Shown here: in pieces, positions 1-7,811 of the stretch
Numbering within the stretch: position 1 is the stretch's first letter
Layout: every line of letters begins with the position of its first letter
Origin: Cyanobacteria bacterium HKST-UBA04
GTDB lineage: Bacteria; Cyanobacteriota; Vampirovibrionia; Vampirovibrionales; JAGQHJ01
Direction of reading: 5' to 3'
Assembly: GCA_020431915.1 (NCBI GenBank)
Contig: JAGQHJ010000013.1
Coordinates: forward strand, 1 to 44,630
Length of the DNA stretch: 44,630 bases
Notes under the pieces: generated by a model
Told to the model about the DNA's origin: nothing
The model's input: the letters and a program-made list of their open reading frames with translations, nothing else
Database searches by the model: none
Made by a program: the position numbers and the translations under genes

Positions 1-1
1 T

Positions 2-319
2 AATGCTGCCGCCAACTTCCTGACCAGCCGGGTAGAAACAGCCCTGTTAACCGTTAACGATCAACTCGCCCGCTTGGGGGCGCTTCAAAACCGCTTGCAA
101 GGGGTCGTCGAGAATATCGATATTTCGGTCCAGAACCTGTCTTCGGCACGCAGCCGAATACAGGATGCCGACATGGCCTCGGAAACAGCCAACCTGACCA
201 AACACCAACTGATCCAGCAAAGCACCTTGTCTGTTTTAACCCAAGCCAATCTGTCCCCCCAAGGCGCTTTAAGGTTGTTAAGTGCCACACAACCCGTTGA
301 ATTCCCAAAAAGCCAATAA
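2..319 (+). CDS. Flagellin, C-terminal part (5' end outside window)
   Basis: The last 105 codons of a flagellin, the filament subunit exported through the flagellar type III system. The reading frame is open from the window edge and stops with TAA at 317-319. It aligns without gaps to the C-terminus of the complete flagellin at 727-1566: both have NQ/NA-A-N-F/Y-L/M-SRV, QLARLGALQNRL, ENI or ENL, SARSRI and QQSTL followed by LSQAN or LTQAN. These are the D1/D0 C-terminal helices that pack in the filament core. It ends with a short extra tail (SATQPVEFPKSQ) that the second flagellin lacks. The N-terminal half lies outside the window, so full length and promoter are unknown. Identity as a flagellin is secure; which paralogue dominates the filament cannot be told. 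Confidence 0.93.
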   Translation, partial: NAAANFLTSRVETALLTVNDQLARLGALQNRLQGVVENIDISVQNLSSARSRIQDADMASETANLTKHQLIQQSTLSVLTQANLSPQGALRLLSATQPVEFPKSQ

Positions 320-726
320 CCGCTAACAGCCCCTAAATAACCGAATCCACCCCGTTTCTCCTCCAGACGGGGGAGGGGTTAAGCATCGGTTTTTATATCA
401 TCCGCCAGACCATTATTAGGCAAAACCCTCTCCAGGAGATGGTTTTACACTTTCAATCCTCATGTCATTGCCAAAACCGTAGTAACCCATGTATTAAAGG
501 TTAAAGCCTGTGATCCGGCTTACCGATAATACCAGTATGCATCGAAGTATGACCTTTCTTTTCAAGCAACCTGGTTCCACCCCAATAAAACAAACCGAAC
601 GTTTCCCTCCAGCGTAAGCGATGGGCCCCAGCGTATGGGCCGACAATTGAATACGGGTTATTTTCGGGTTCCTTACCCTCAATCGAACTGATCCAGTTAT
701 CGATTAACCTAGGAACCTTCCCCTCC
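320..726. other. Inter-flagellin spacer with stem-loop and promoter
   Basis: A 407-bp gap between the tandem flagellin genes. A GC-rich stem-loop pairs 350-355 (CCCCGT) with 367-372 (ACGGGG). A T5 run lies 18 bases further on, so it is at best a weak terminator for the first flagellin. A sigma-28-type promoter lies at 502-529. The remaining roughly 190 bases form a long 5' leader for the second flagellin. No convincing open reading frame was found. Confidence 0.6.
502..529 (+). promoter_or_regulatory. Sigma-28 (FliA)-type flagellin promoter
   Basis: TAAAG begins at 502 and ACCGATAA lies at 522-529, with 16 bases between the TAAA and the -10-like element. The known FliA consensus is TAAA, about 15 bases, GCCGATAA, so this matches at 11 of 12 key positions with one extra base of spacing. 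It faces the flagellin gene at 727 and implies a leader of about 190 nt. Late-class control of flagellin by sigma-28 is standard in flagellated bacteria, which supports the call. Confidence 0.8.
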
Positions 727-1566
727 TTGCCTCTGATAGTAAACACCAACATACAATCCTTCAACGCACAGCGTCAGCTGTCCGGGGTTCAGTTGCGTCT
801 CGCCAAGAGTTTCGAGAAGCTCAGCAGCGGCAATCGTGTCAACCGGGCGGGCGATGATGCGGCCGGCTTGGCCATCAGCAATGAAATGGAAGCCGACATT
901 CGCGGCATGCGCCAGGCGGTTCGCAATGCGCAAGACGGGGTGGCCATGCTTAACGTGGCCGACGGATCCATGCAGAACATGGTCTCCCTCCTGCAACGGG
1001 TCCGAGAACTCGCGGTACAGGCCGCCAACGATACCTATGATATCAATAAGCGCCGAATCATCCGCACGGAAATCCAACAGCTTTTCTTTGAGATAAACCG
1101 GATCGCTGACAGCACCCAGTTTAATGGGGTCAGCCTGCTCAACGCCTCCTCGCCCACCGAGTTTTTATTGCAAGTGGGCTCCGGCAACAATGGCAACGGC
1201 ACGGACGTCATTGACGTGGCCTCGGCCTTGGACAACCTCTTGGCCACAGCCCTGTTTCTTGGGACAGCCGGCGTACCACACAACCAGGCTGCCAACTATA
1301 TGCTAAGCCGCGTGGATCGGGCCATGGGCCAGATTAACGCACAACTGGCCCGGCTTGGCGCCCTGCAGAACCGGCTGGAAGGGGTTATCGGCAACCTCGA
1401 AGTAACCATCGAAAACATCTCGGCCGCCCGCTCCCGGATCATGGACACCGATGTCGCCCTGGAAACAGCCCAGCTCACCAAGAATCAAATACTGCAGCAG
1501 TCCACACTGGCCATTCTGTCCCAGGCCAACGTGGCACCCCAGGCCGCTTTGAGACTGCTTCAGTAA
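727..1566 (+). CDS. fliC: Flagellin (short D0/D1 type)
   Basis: A 279-residue flagellin, the self-assembling filament subunit secreted through the flagellar export apparatus. The N-terminus shows the canonical order I-V-N-T-N, FEKLSSGNRVN, AGDDAAGLAIS and RNAQDGVAMLN. The C-terminus shows ENISAARSRI and QQSTLAILSQAN. Between them only about 70 residues separate the D1 halves, so the variable D2/D3 surface domains are essentially absent, giving a thin, minimal filament subunit. The start is TTG, chosen because MPLIVNTN fits the family N-terminus. AGGA at 711-714 is the ribosome binding site, 12 bases upstream. A sigma-28-type promoter lies about 200 bases upstream. A close paralogue precedes it in tandem; the two may be alternative or mixed filament subunits. 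Confidence 0.96.
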   Translation: MPLIVNTNIQSFNAQRQLSGVQLRLAKSFEKLSSGNRVNRAGDDAAGLAISNEMEADIRGMRQAVRNAQDGVAMLNVADGSMQNMVSLLQRVRELAVQAANDTYDINKRRIIRTEIQQLFFEINRIADSTQFNGVSLLNASSPTEFLLQVGSGNNGNGTDVIDVASALDNLLATALFLGTAGVPHNQAANYMLSRVDRAMGQINAQLARLGALQNRLEGVIGNLEVTIENISAARSRIMDTDVALETAQLTKNQILQQSTLAILSQANVAPQAALRLLQ

Positions 1567-1613
1567 ACGCCCCGAAGCACCCAGTACCAACACGCGCACC
1601 CCTTTAGAAAAGA

Positions 1614-4325
1614 TCAGGTTATCTGCGTCCAATCCGGCGCCCGGCGGTGACGAATAACGGTAAGCTGTTTTTTGGCACGGGTTAGGGCCACGTAAAACAG
1701 TCGCCGGGCTTCTGCCTCCTGCCGGGGCTTGGTCCATATGCCGTTGTATACGGCCGACTTAAGCTTGCCCAGCCCTACTGGGCGAGCCAGCATCAGGCCA
1801 AACCCGCGCTTGCCCCCTCGGCCATCCATATCGCCGAACTGGGGGTCAAACATCAAAACCCGCTCGCCAGCCCGGCTGCTTCGGCTGGTATCATCCACAC
1901 AGGCCACGTATACGTGGTCGTATTCCAGCCCCTTGGCAGCATGGACCGTCATAATCTGAACGGCCGCCTGGCCCGCTGTCGGCAGTGCCACCGGCAGCTC
2001 TTCATCGGGGCTCGTAACATACTTTTCCAGCAGTTCCACCACACGCCGCAAAGGAACCCGATACCAGGCCCCAAGCGCTACCATGTCACCGGCTTGGCCA
2101 GCCTGGCACAAGTCCATTAGGGCCAACGTGGCCGTGGCCACATGCGCCCCCTGCACCGGTTCTTCGACAGACCCAAGCATGCCCCCCAGCAAGCCCAGGC
2201 GCTGTGCCATATGGGCCACCGCCTGGGATAACGGCATGGCCTGCTGGATAACCTGCCAATGAGCAGACACCAGACTTTGAGCCAGGGCCGCGCATGCAGA
2301 CACCACCGGCTTTGGCAAACCCTCTCCCCGAGCCCCGGCTTCGCCGTCCAACTGCAACAACCAGTCAAACAGCGAAACAGACGCCTGGTGCCGCCCCTGG
2401 CAAAGCTGTCGAATCTGGGCCGGAGACAGTCTAGCCGACAGCACCCGAACCAGCGATGCCTCGTGATGCGGATCGACAAGCAGGTGCGCCAGGGCCACCA
2501 GGTCTTTTGCAGTAGGGTGTTCCATCCAGCCCATGGGACGAGCGCAAACAGCCGGGACACCAGCCTGGCTTAACCGTGCCTGCAGCACACGTGCCTTGGT
2601 ACGGGATCGAACCAATACGGCCACCTGATCAAGCGAGGTCACGGCTCCCGCGTCCCGCAGCCGAACAATGTCTTCAACCAGCCAGTCGGCCTCGGCGGCC
2701 TTCAATTCAGCCATCGTTCGGCGTGCCCCGGTGTCATTACCAACCAAACCGTCCGGCACATCTTCCGGCACATCTTCCGGCGCATCAATCGTCAGGCAGC
2801 GAACAGCCTCTTTCGACGCGGGGTGAGAAGCCTGATCAGCGTCAGGCGCAAAAGCTTGTAGTTGATGGGCCGGGTCACGGTTCAACCCGGTGGTGGTATA
2901 CCGGTTAACGGCCGATAAAATCGCCGGATCGCTCCGGTAATTGATCGACAAGGCCACATCAACCACCGACACCCCGCATTGCCGCTCGGCATAACCGGTA
3001 ATTAACGCCAGGTTCTCGGGCTGGGCAAAGCGAAACCCGTAGATAGACTGCTTATCGTCACCCACCACGGTCAGGCCTGGCCGGTCCGGGTTCAGCAGCA
3101 ATTCGAGCAAGCGAAGCTGTGCCCCGTTGGTATCCTGAAACTCGTCGACAATAATGGCCTCGAATTTTTCCTGCAGGTGTTTTCGTACCGCCGGACAGGT
3201 TTCAAGCAGTACAATCACCTCGTTGATCAGATCGTTGAAGTCCATGTAACCACCGGCTTTTAAGTGATCCTGGTACAGGGCGTACAGCACGCCTATTCGC
3301 TCGATCCAAGCCAGTTCAGCCGTTTCGAGGGAGTCGAGATCCTCGAGGTGATCACGGTCCGGCACGGGCATTACCGTTCGGCGGGCCGCACGACCTTCGG
3401 CCTGAACATACAACGGCTGCTTGCCAGCCTTCATCAAAAACGCTACTTCCTCTTCATAGGCCTTGGGCGAGGCATCAACCCCATGGCTGGCCTCGACGGC
3501 CTCAATCGGCCGCCACCCCGAGTCGGACCAATTCGACAACGCCTCGGCCCATACCCGAATGCATTCGGTGATGTGAGCAACCGGTTCGTCCGTCACCGGA
3601 TCATAGCCGGGCATGGTTTTTAACCGCTGTGTCCATGCCCGCGTTTGGGCACGGGTGGTACGAACAAAATCGGCCGGGGTCATACCCGAGGTTTTAATCC
3701 GTTCAATAACGTCCCAACTGGCCGCCAGCAAATCGCCTAACTGATCAATACCGGTGTCCGTGGATGCCAGCAGGGCTTTGAGCGAAAGACACTCGGCCGA
3801 GCACGCAGCCGTCCCACCCTGCCCCAAGCCATATCGAGCCAGCGTGGCAGAGACGTCTTCAAATTCACCTTCGGCAACCCGGTTAACCAGTTTCTCAAAC
3901 ACCGCTTTTTGTTGTGCCGAGTCAATCAGCCGAGGCAAGGACACCACCCCCCGATCAACGCCATAGTGCTTCAACAGCTTTAAGCCCATGTGATGGAAGG
4001 TACCAATCCAGTCCGTCAGCGGCAACGGCCCCAAGCGCTCGGCACCAAGGTGCTGCCATTGCTCCAAAATACCTTGGCGCATTTGCGAAGCGGCCGCCTC
4101 GGTAAAGGTCAGCACCAGCAAGGCATCGGCCGGATTGGGATGCCCCTTGGCAATCAAGTCGTCTACCAGTTTTAAATACCGACGGGTAATGGTCGTGGTT
4201 TTACCCGTACCAGCCCCGGCCAGCACCCGCACCACCGATGTCAGGGGTTGGCCAGCCGCATGGGCCTGCGCTTCATTCAACCCTGCCAAAAACGGGCTGG
4301 CTGTGGCCGTTGGCATGACCGTCAT
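1614..4325 (-). CDS. UvrD/AddA-like superfamily 1 helicase without nuclease domain
   Basis: A 903-residue ATP-dependent SF1A DNA helicase. Walker A is AGAGTGKT at residues 36-43, motif II is IIVDEFQDT near 390, motif III is GDDKQSIYGFR near 420, motif V is TVHAAKGLEYDHVYV near 798 and motif VI is FYVALTRAKK near 877. It is longer than UvrD or PcrA (about 720) but ends directly after motif VI, so it lacks the C-terminal PD-(D/E)XK nuclease domain of true AddA or RecB. Its ATG overlaps the stop of the upstream nuclease gene by four bases (4322-4325), indicating translational coupling and probably a two-subunit complex that resects double-strand breaks for RecA. A short 12-base repeat near 2758-2790 encodes PEDVPEDVPD, probably a surface loop. 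It converges on the flagellin gene, 47 bp away. Confidence 0.9.
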   Translation of the reverse strand: MTVMPTATASPFLAGLNEAQAHAAGQPLTSVVRVLAGAGTGKTTTITRRYLKLVDDLIAKGHPNPADALLVLTFTEAAASQMRQGILEQWQHLGAERLGPLPLTDWIGTFHHMGLKLLKHYGVDRGVVSLPRLIDSAQQKAVFEKLVNRVAEGEFEDVSATLARYGLGQGGTAACSAECLSLKALLASTDTGIDQLGDLLAASWDVIERIKTSGMTPADFVRTTRAQTRAWTQRLKTMPGYDPVTDEPVAHITECIRVWAEALSNWSDSGWRPIEAVEASHGVDASPKAYEEEVAFLMKAGKQPLYVQAEGRAARRTVMPVPDRDHLEDLDSLETAELAWIERIGVLYALYQDHLKAGGYMDFNDLINEVIVLLETCPAVRKHLQEKFEAIIVDEFQDTNGAQLRLLELLLNPDRPGLTVVGDDKQSIYGFRFAQPENLALITGYAERQCGVSVVDVALSINYRSDPAILSAVNRYTTTGLNRDPAHQLQAFAPDADQASHPASKEAVRCLTIDAPEDVPEDVPDGLVGNDTGARRTMAELKAAEADWLVEDIVRLRDAGAVTSLDQVAVLVRSRTKARVLQARLSQAGVPAVCARPMGWMEHPTAKDLVALAHLLVDPHHEASLVRVLSARLSPAQIRQLCQGRHQASVSLFDWLLQLDGEAGARGEGLPKPVVSACAALAQSLVSAHWQVIQQAMPLSQAVAHMAQRLGLLGGMLGSVEEPVQGAHVATATLALMDLCQAGQAGDMVALGAWYRVPLRRVVELLEKYVTSPDEELPVALPTAGQAAVQIMTVHAAKGLEYDHVYVACVDDTSRSSRAGERVLMFDPQFGDMDGRGGKRGFGLMLARPVGLGKLKSAVYNGIWTKPRQEAEARRLFYVALTRAKKQLTVIRHRRAPDWTQIT

Positions 4326-7300
4326 GACAGGTCCTCCGACACCGCCGCCGTCGCCGCCATGGCATCGGTGGATTGCACATCACAGATCGCCTTGAAATCG
4401 CACCGGGCACAGGCCATCGGGTTGGTAGAAAATTCGCAAGCCTGCCGAACAGGAGCAACCACCAGCCGCTGCAGGTTGGCTGCAAAATCCGGCAGGCGGT
4501 TCTGGAGGGTTTCGGCATCCACCATCACCGACAGCGATCCGAAAGCCGGATCGTCCCCGTCATAACGCGGGCGACAGATTTGCAACCCGACCGACTCAAT
4601 GGCTGTGGCGGCGCCGTGCAACTGTACCCACTGCTGTGCCCCATAAAAATAAAGAGGAACCTGGCTCATCCATTCGTGCTTAAACACCTCATGGTGCGGG
4701 CGTCCCTGCGCCTCCTCCAAATGGGGATCGAAGGCCCTGGTTAATTTCGAAACACGGGTTTGATCCTGCTTGTCGCTAAACTTGTGGCGACCATAAACCT
4801 TGTAGTCCACCACACGCCACTGGCCTTCGGCATTGGCCATCAGCGCATCGACCCGCCCTCCAAAAACGGCATGGTCAACCTGGGGCAGACGAAACGCACT
4901 CAATTCCACCTCGGTTTCAATCCGGCTAACCGGCTCGTCAAAGAACCCGGCGGTTTGCATGTCGCCGATGGCCCCCTGCAGGTAGGTCCTAAACCGCTCC
5001 AGGGTAAGGGGTGTCAACCCATGCAACTGGTGGCGAAGCCGACGGGTTTTTTCATCCAGCCCCCCTTCCTCCAACCCGGCAGGCAGACCTGCCAACATGG
5101 CACACAACTCGGCTTCGAGCCCCACCAGGCCATCGAGCCATGTTCGCAACCATCCCGCCCAAACGCCGGCATCGGGGAAGGCATGGCCCTGCTCCAGATG
5201 GAACCGGGTCTGGCATCCCCAATATTGCAACGCCCAGTGCAGCCAAAGCCCCTTAAGCACCGACTCGTCGGCAGGGGTTTTCAGGCCCAGCACATGCCGG
5301 TAATAATACTGCCGGGGGCAGCGGGTATAGGTATCAATGGCCGAAGGACTGAGCATCAAGGCCTGGGCCGGATCAAAAACCGGGCTATCGGCCGACTGGA
5401 CGGGCAGCGCTGCCCAAGGATGCGGTGGCCCGGAGGCGCCCTCCGGCGTTACCAACACATTGGCGGAAGGCCCCATGTCGGTGGCCGGTAAGCGATTACA
5501 CGGAATCATCGCCGCCAGTGCCACCGGGGCAATACAAACCGAACGGCCGGCCAGGGTGGCCGGTGCCAGCAGAACCGTTTCAAACCGGCTCAGGCATGCC
5601 CGATCAAAACGTTGCTGCAGGGAATGCGCCTGCCACCGGGTCCAATCCACCGGCAATACCCTGCCCTGCCCGGCAGTTACCCATGCCTGATCAAGCCAAC
5701 GGGCCAACGACGGTACATCCGGCACACCCCAGTGGGCTTGAGTCATCCACGGCACCACCACGGCATCGGGCAGCACCCCTTCCAAAGCCTCGGGCAACAA
5801 GACCGTTACGTTGAGCGAACCCGCACGATAACCTCCAGCCATGCCGGACCAAACCAACCGCCGGGCCAGGACATCGGCAGAGGCCGTTTCAGGCTGTTGC
5901 CCCTCACCCATCCGGCGGGTCACCTGCGTCCACAAGTCCGGCCAAACACCCAGCAAACGCGACAACGACATCGCCGGAACCGACGCATGCATCATCCAGG
6001 TATCCAGGCGCTGTAACTGCGCGTGCAACTGCGTCAGGGCCGTGGCCACGACCGAGCCCTCCTGACCCGGCACGACCGGCTGCCAGCATGTTTGAAGGGT
6101 CTGGTCCAGCGCCGTAACCAAAGCCGGCATGTCGGACAAGGGTAGGCGTGTCCATTGCCACAGCCAGTACAGCGGATCGCGCCGCCAGCTTAGCAACTGG
6201 GCTTCTATCGGAGGCTGCCCATACGCCATGGCCAACAGATGCTCTATTTCAACCCCGGCCTCCATGCAGGCCACCACATGGTGACGCGCGTCACGACATG
6301 CCAGAACCGGGGAAGGGGAAAACAGCCCGTCAAGCGCATCGAGCAAATCCAGCCAGCCAAGCACCGCTTCGGCCAGCTCCTGGTTTCGCTGCTGGTTATA
6401 CTGATACTCTGGCCAATCCGGCCGTTGCGGGGACTGCCCCTTTTGCTTGAAGCGTGCCAACAACGCCAACAACGCCAGGGTCTGCCGAAGCCATTCGCCA
6501 AGGCTGTCCACCAGGGACTCGTCATGCGCCTCCTCCTCGGCCGTCTGGCAGAACGGTTCGAGCATGGACACCACAACCGACAGCTTGGCCTTGTCCGGCA
6601 CCACCACAGCCACTTCAATTACCTCACCCCCCTCGGTGGAGCCGGAAGCAAACGGCACCACCTCCGGCCGGGACCACCGGTCCAGCAACGCCATGACCGC
6701 CTCCATCATGGCCACCTCGTCGGGTACCGATTGAAGGGTAACCAAGCCTGGCGCCTCTTCCCCAGAAGCCGCTGGCTCGTGCAGGCGAGGCAGTGCCTGG
6801 CAGGGTATTTGCCACAAGGCCGACAGCTTCTCAAACAAAACCCGTTCGTACGGGGTTTGGACCGTTGCCGAGTCCAGTTCGTCCAACAGCAGGGCAGCAG
6901 GCCGGGTATCGAGGGGAAAAGCAGCCTCAATCGACTCGGTCGGCACGCCATTTAGCCCGTCAAGCACCTGTTGCCGAATGGCTGGCCAGGTGGTCAGCCC
7001 CAAGGAGGCCAGATGCTGATGGCACTGCCGCCATGCCGCCTGCACCGGCAAGCAAATCGCCGGAGCCTCGGTCTTGTGCCATGGCCAGTCCGGCCTCAAG
7101 GTGGTTAGCAACCCCACGGCATGACGACAATTTCGGGCCAGGGCCGGGGTCAACGTACCGCCATCACCGGTATCAGCCGTCGGTCCCGCCTGGCCGGTCA
7201 TAACGGACAAAGCCGAAGTAACGGCCTGGCTTAGGGGATGATCGCCATCAAGCTTCCGGGACAAGCTTTCTTCCAGCAGACAGTCGACCAGCACTTTATC

Positions 7301-7567
7301 GGCCCGTTGCAGTACCGGCTGTCCCTGGCTGCGGCATACGCTTTCGTACAGGGTTAAAACCAGCTGGCGCAGGGTCATTACCCGTACCCGCTCGTAGCCA
7401 GGCACGGCACCCAAACGCTGAACCAGCTGGGCCGCATGGCGGTTATGCCGGGCCAATAGCCACACGGTCCGCCCACGAGATGCCTCATCGGCAAGCACCG
7501 CATCGAGCCGGTTAAACCAGTGGGCCAACCAGGGCGACGGGCCAGTATGCGCTGAAGAAGTCGTCAT
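4322..7567 (-). CDS. AddB-like protein with C-terminal PD-(D/E)XK nuclease and Fe-S cysteines
   Basis: A 1081-residue protein whose C-terminal third is a RecB-family nuclease. PSAIDTYTRCPRQYYYR lies near residue 749. The catalytic core is GRVDAL near 904 followed by VVDYK near 919, that is D and (D/E)xK. A terminal cysteine set CARCDFKAIC lies near 1054-1063. One Cys at CPRQ plus C-x2-C-x5-C is exactly the iron-sulfur pattern known from AddB. The N-terminal region resembles AddB's degenerate helicase half and shows no Walker A motif. It is the first gene of the operon and shares an ATGA overlap with the helicase gene downstream. The pair most likely acts as an end-resection helicase-nuclease in which only this subunit cuts. 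A PD-(D/E)XK protein with another substrate is the main alternative. Confidence 0.85.
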   Translation of the reverse strand: MTTSSAHTGPSPWLAHWFNRLDAVLADEASRGRTVWLLARHNRHAAQLVQRLGAVPGYERVRVMTLRQLVLTLYESVCRSQGQPVLQRADKVLVDCLLEESLSRKLDGDHPLSQAVTSALSVMTGQAGPTADTGDGGTLTPALARNCRHAVGLLTTLRPDWPWHKTEAPAICLPVQAAWRQCHQHLASLGLTTWPAIRQQVLDGLNGVPTESIEAAFPLDTRPAALLLDELDSATVQTPYERVLFEKLSALWQIPCQALPRLHEPAASGEEAPGLVTLQSVPDEVAMMEAVMALLDRWSRPEVVPFASGSTEGGEVIEVAVVVPDKAKLSVVVSMLEPFCQTAEEEAHDESLVDSLGEWLRQTLALLALLARFKQKGQSPQRPDWPEYQYNQQRNQELAEAVLGWLDLLDALDGLFSPSPVLACRDARHHVVACMEAGVEIEHLLAMAYGQPPIEAQLLSWRRDPLYWLWQWTRLPLSDMPALVTALDQTLQTCWQPVVPGQEGSVVATALTQLHAQLQRLDTWMMHASVPAMSLSRLLGVWPDLWTQVTRRMGEGQQPETASADVLARRLVWSGMAGGYRAGSLNVTVLLPEALEGVLPDAVVVPWMTQAHWGVPDVPSLARWLDQAWVTAGQGRVLPVDWTRWQAHSLQQRFDRACLSRFETVLLAPATLAGRSVCIAPVALAAMIPCNRLPATDMGPSANVLVTPEGASGPPHPWAALPVQSADSPVFDPAQALMLSPSAIDTYTRCPRQYYYRHVLGLKTPADESVLKGLWLHWALQYWGCQTRFHLEQGHAFPDAGVWAGWLRTWLDGLVGLEAELCAMLAGLPAGLEEGGLDEKTRRLRHQLHGLTPLTLERFRTYLQGAIGDMQTAGFFDEPVSRIETEVELSAFRLPQVDHAVFGGRVDALMANAEGQWRVVDYKVYGRHKFSDKQDQTRVSKLTRAFDPHLEEAQGRPHHEVFKHEWMSQVPLYFYGAQQWVQLHGAATAIESVGLQICRPRYDGDDPAFGSLSVMVDAETLQNRLPDFAANLQRLVVAPVRQACEFSTNPMACARCDFKAICDVQSTDAMAATAAVSEDLS

Positions 7568-7589
7568 GAACGGGTAAGCCTACATCCCT

Positions 7590-7617
7590 TGCCTTGTGCC
7601 TTGCCTTACCTTGCCAA
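7590..7617. repeat. CCTTG pentamer cluster upstream of the addB-like gene
   Basis: The sequence contains CCTTG, CCTTG, TG, CCTTG, CCTTA, CCTTG. On the minus strand this gives four GCAAGG/GTAAGG-like units just upstream of the ATG at 7567. These look like repeated Shine-Dalgarno-like purine runs or a small tandem repeat in the leader of the recombination operon. Confidence 0.5.
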
Positions 7618-7743
7618 GACCCGTTAACCAAGTAGTTCCCTTACTGGGAGACGCTACTGATCAACGCGCTACGGACCCCCATGGTGGCACAGAGTCGGGC
7701 CACTGAAAAGCCCTGTGGTGGGGATAGATACCAGGCATGAGAC

Positions 7744-7783
7744 AAAAACCGCCGGGCCCATTGGAGCGACCCGGCGGTTTTTT
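7744..7783 (-). terminator. Bidirectional rho-independent terminator
   Basis: A perfect 9-bp stem pairs ACCGCCGGG (7748-7756) with CCCGGCGGT (7770-7778) around a 13-base loop. It is flanked by A5 on the left and T6 on the right, so it has a U-tract on either strand. It lies just past the stop of the EF-hand gene (7812, minus strand), whose transcript it would end, separating that gene from the addB-like operon. Confidence 0.9.
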
Positions 7784-7811
7784 ACAATTGATTCGCGATT
7801 CCCTGGGTGGC

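Noticed and set aside
350-394. Rho-independent terminator after the first flagellin
   Set aside because: The stem (350-355/367-372) is followed by T5 only 18 bases later, which is too far for a standard terminator.
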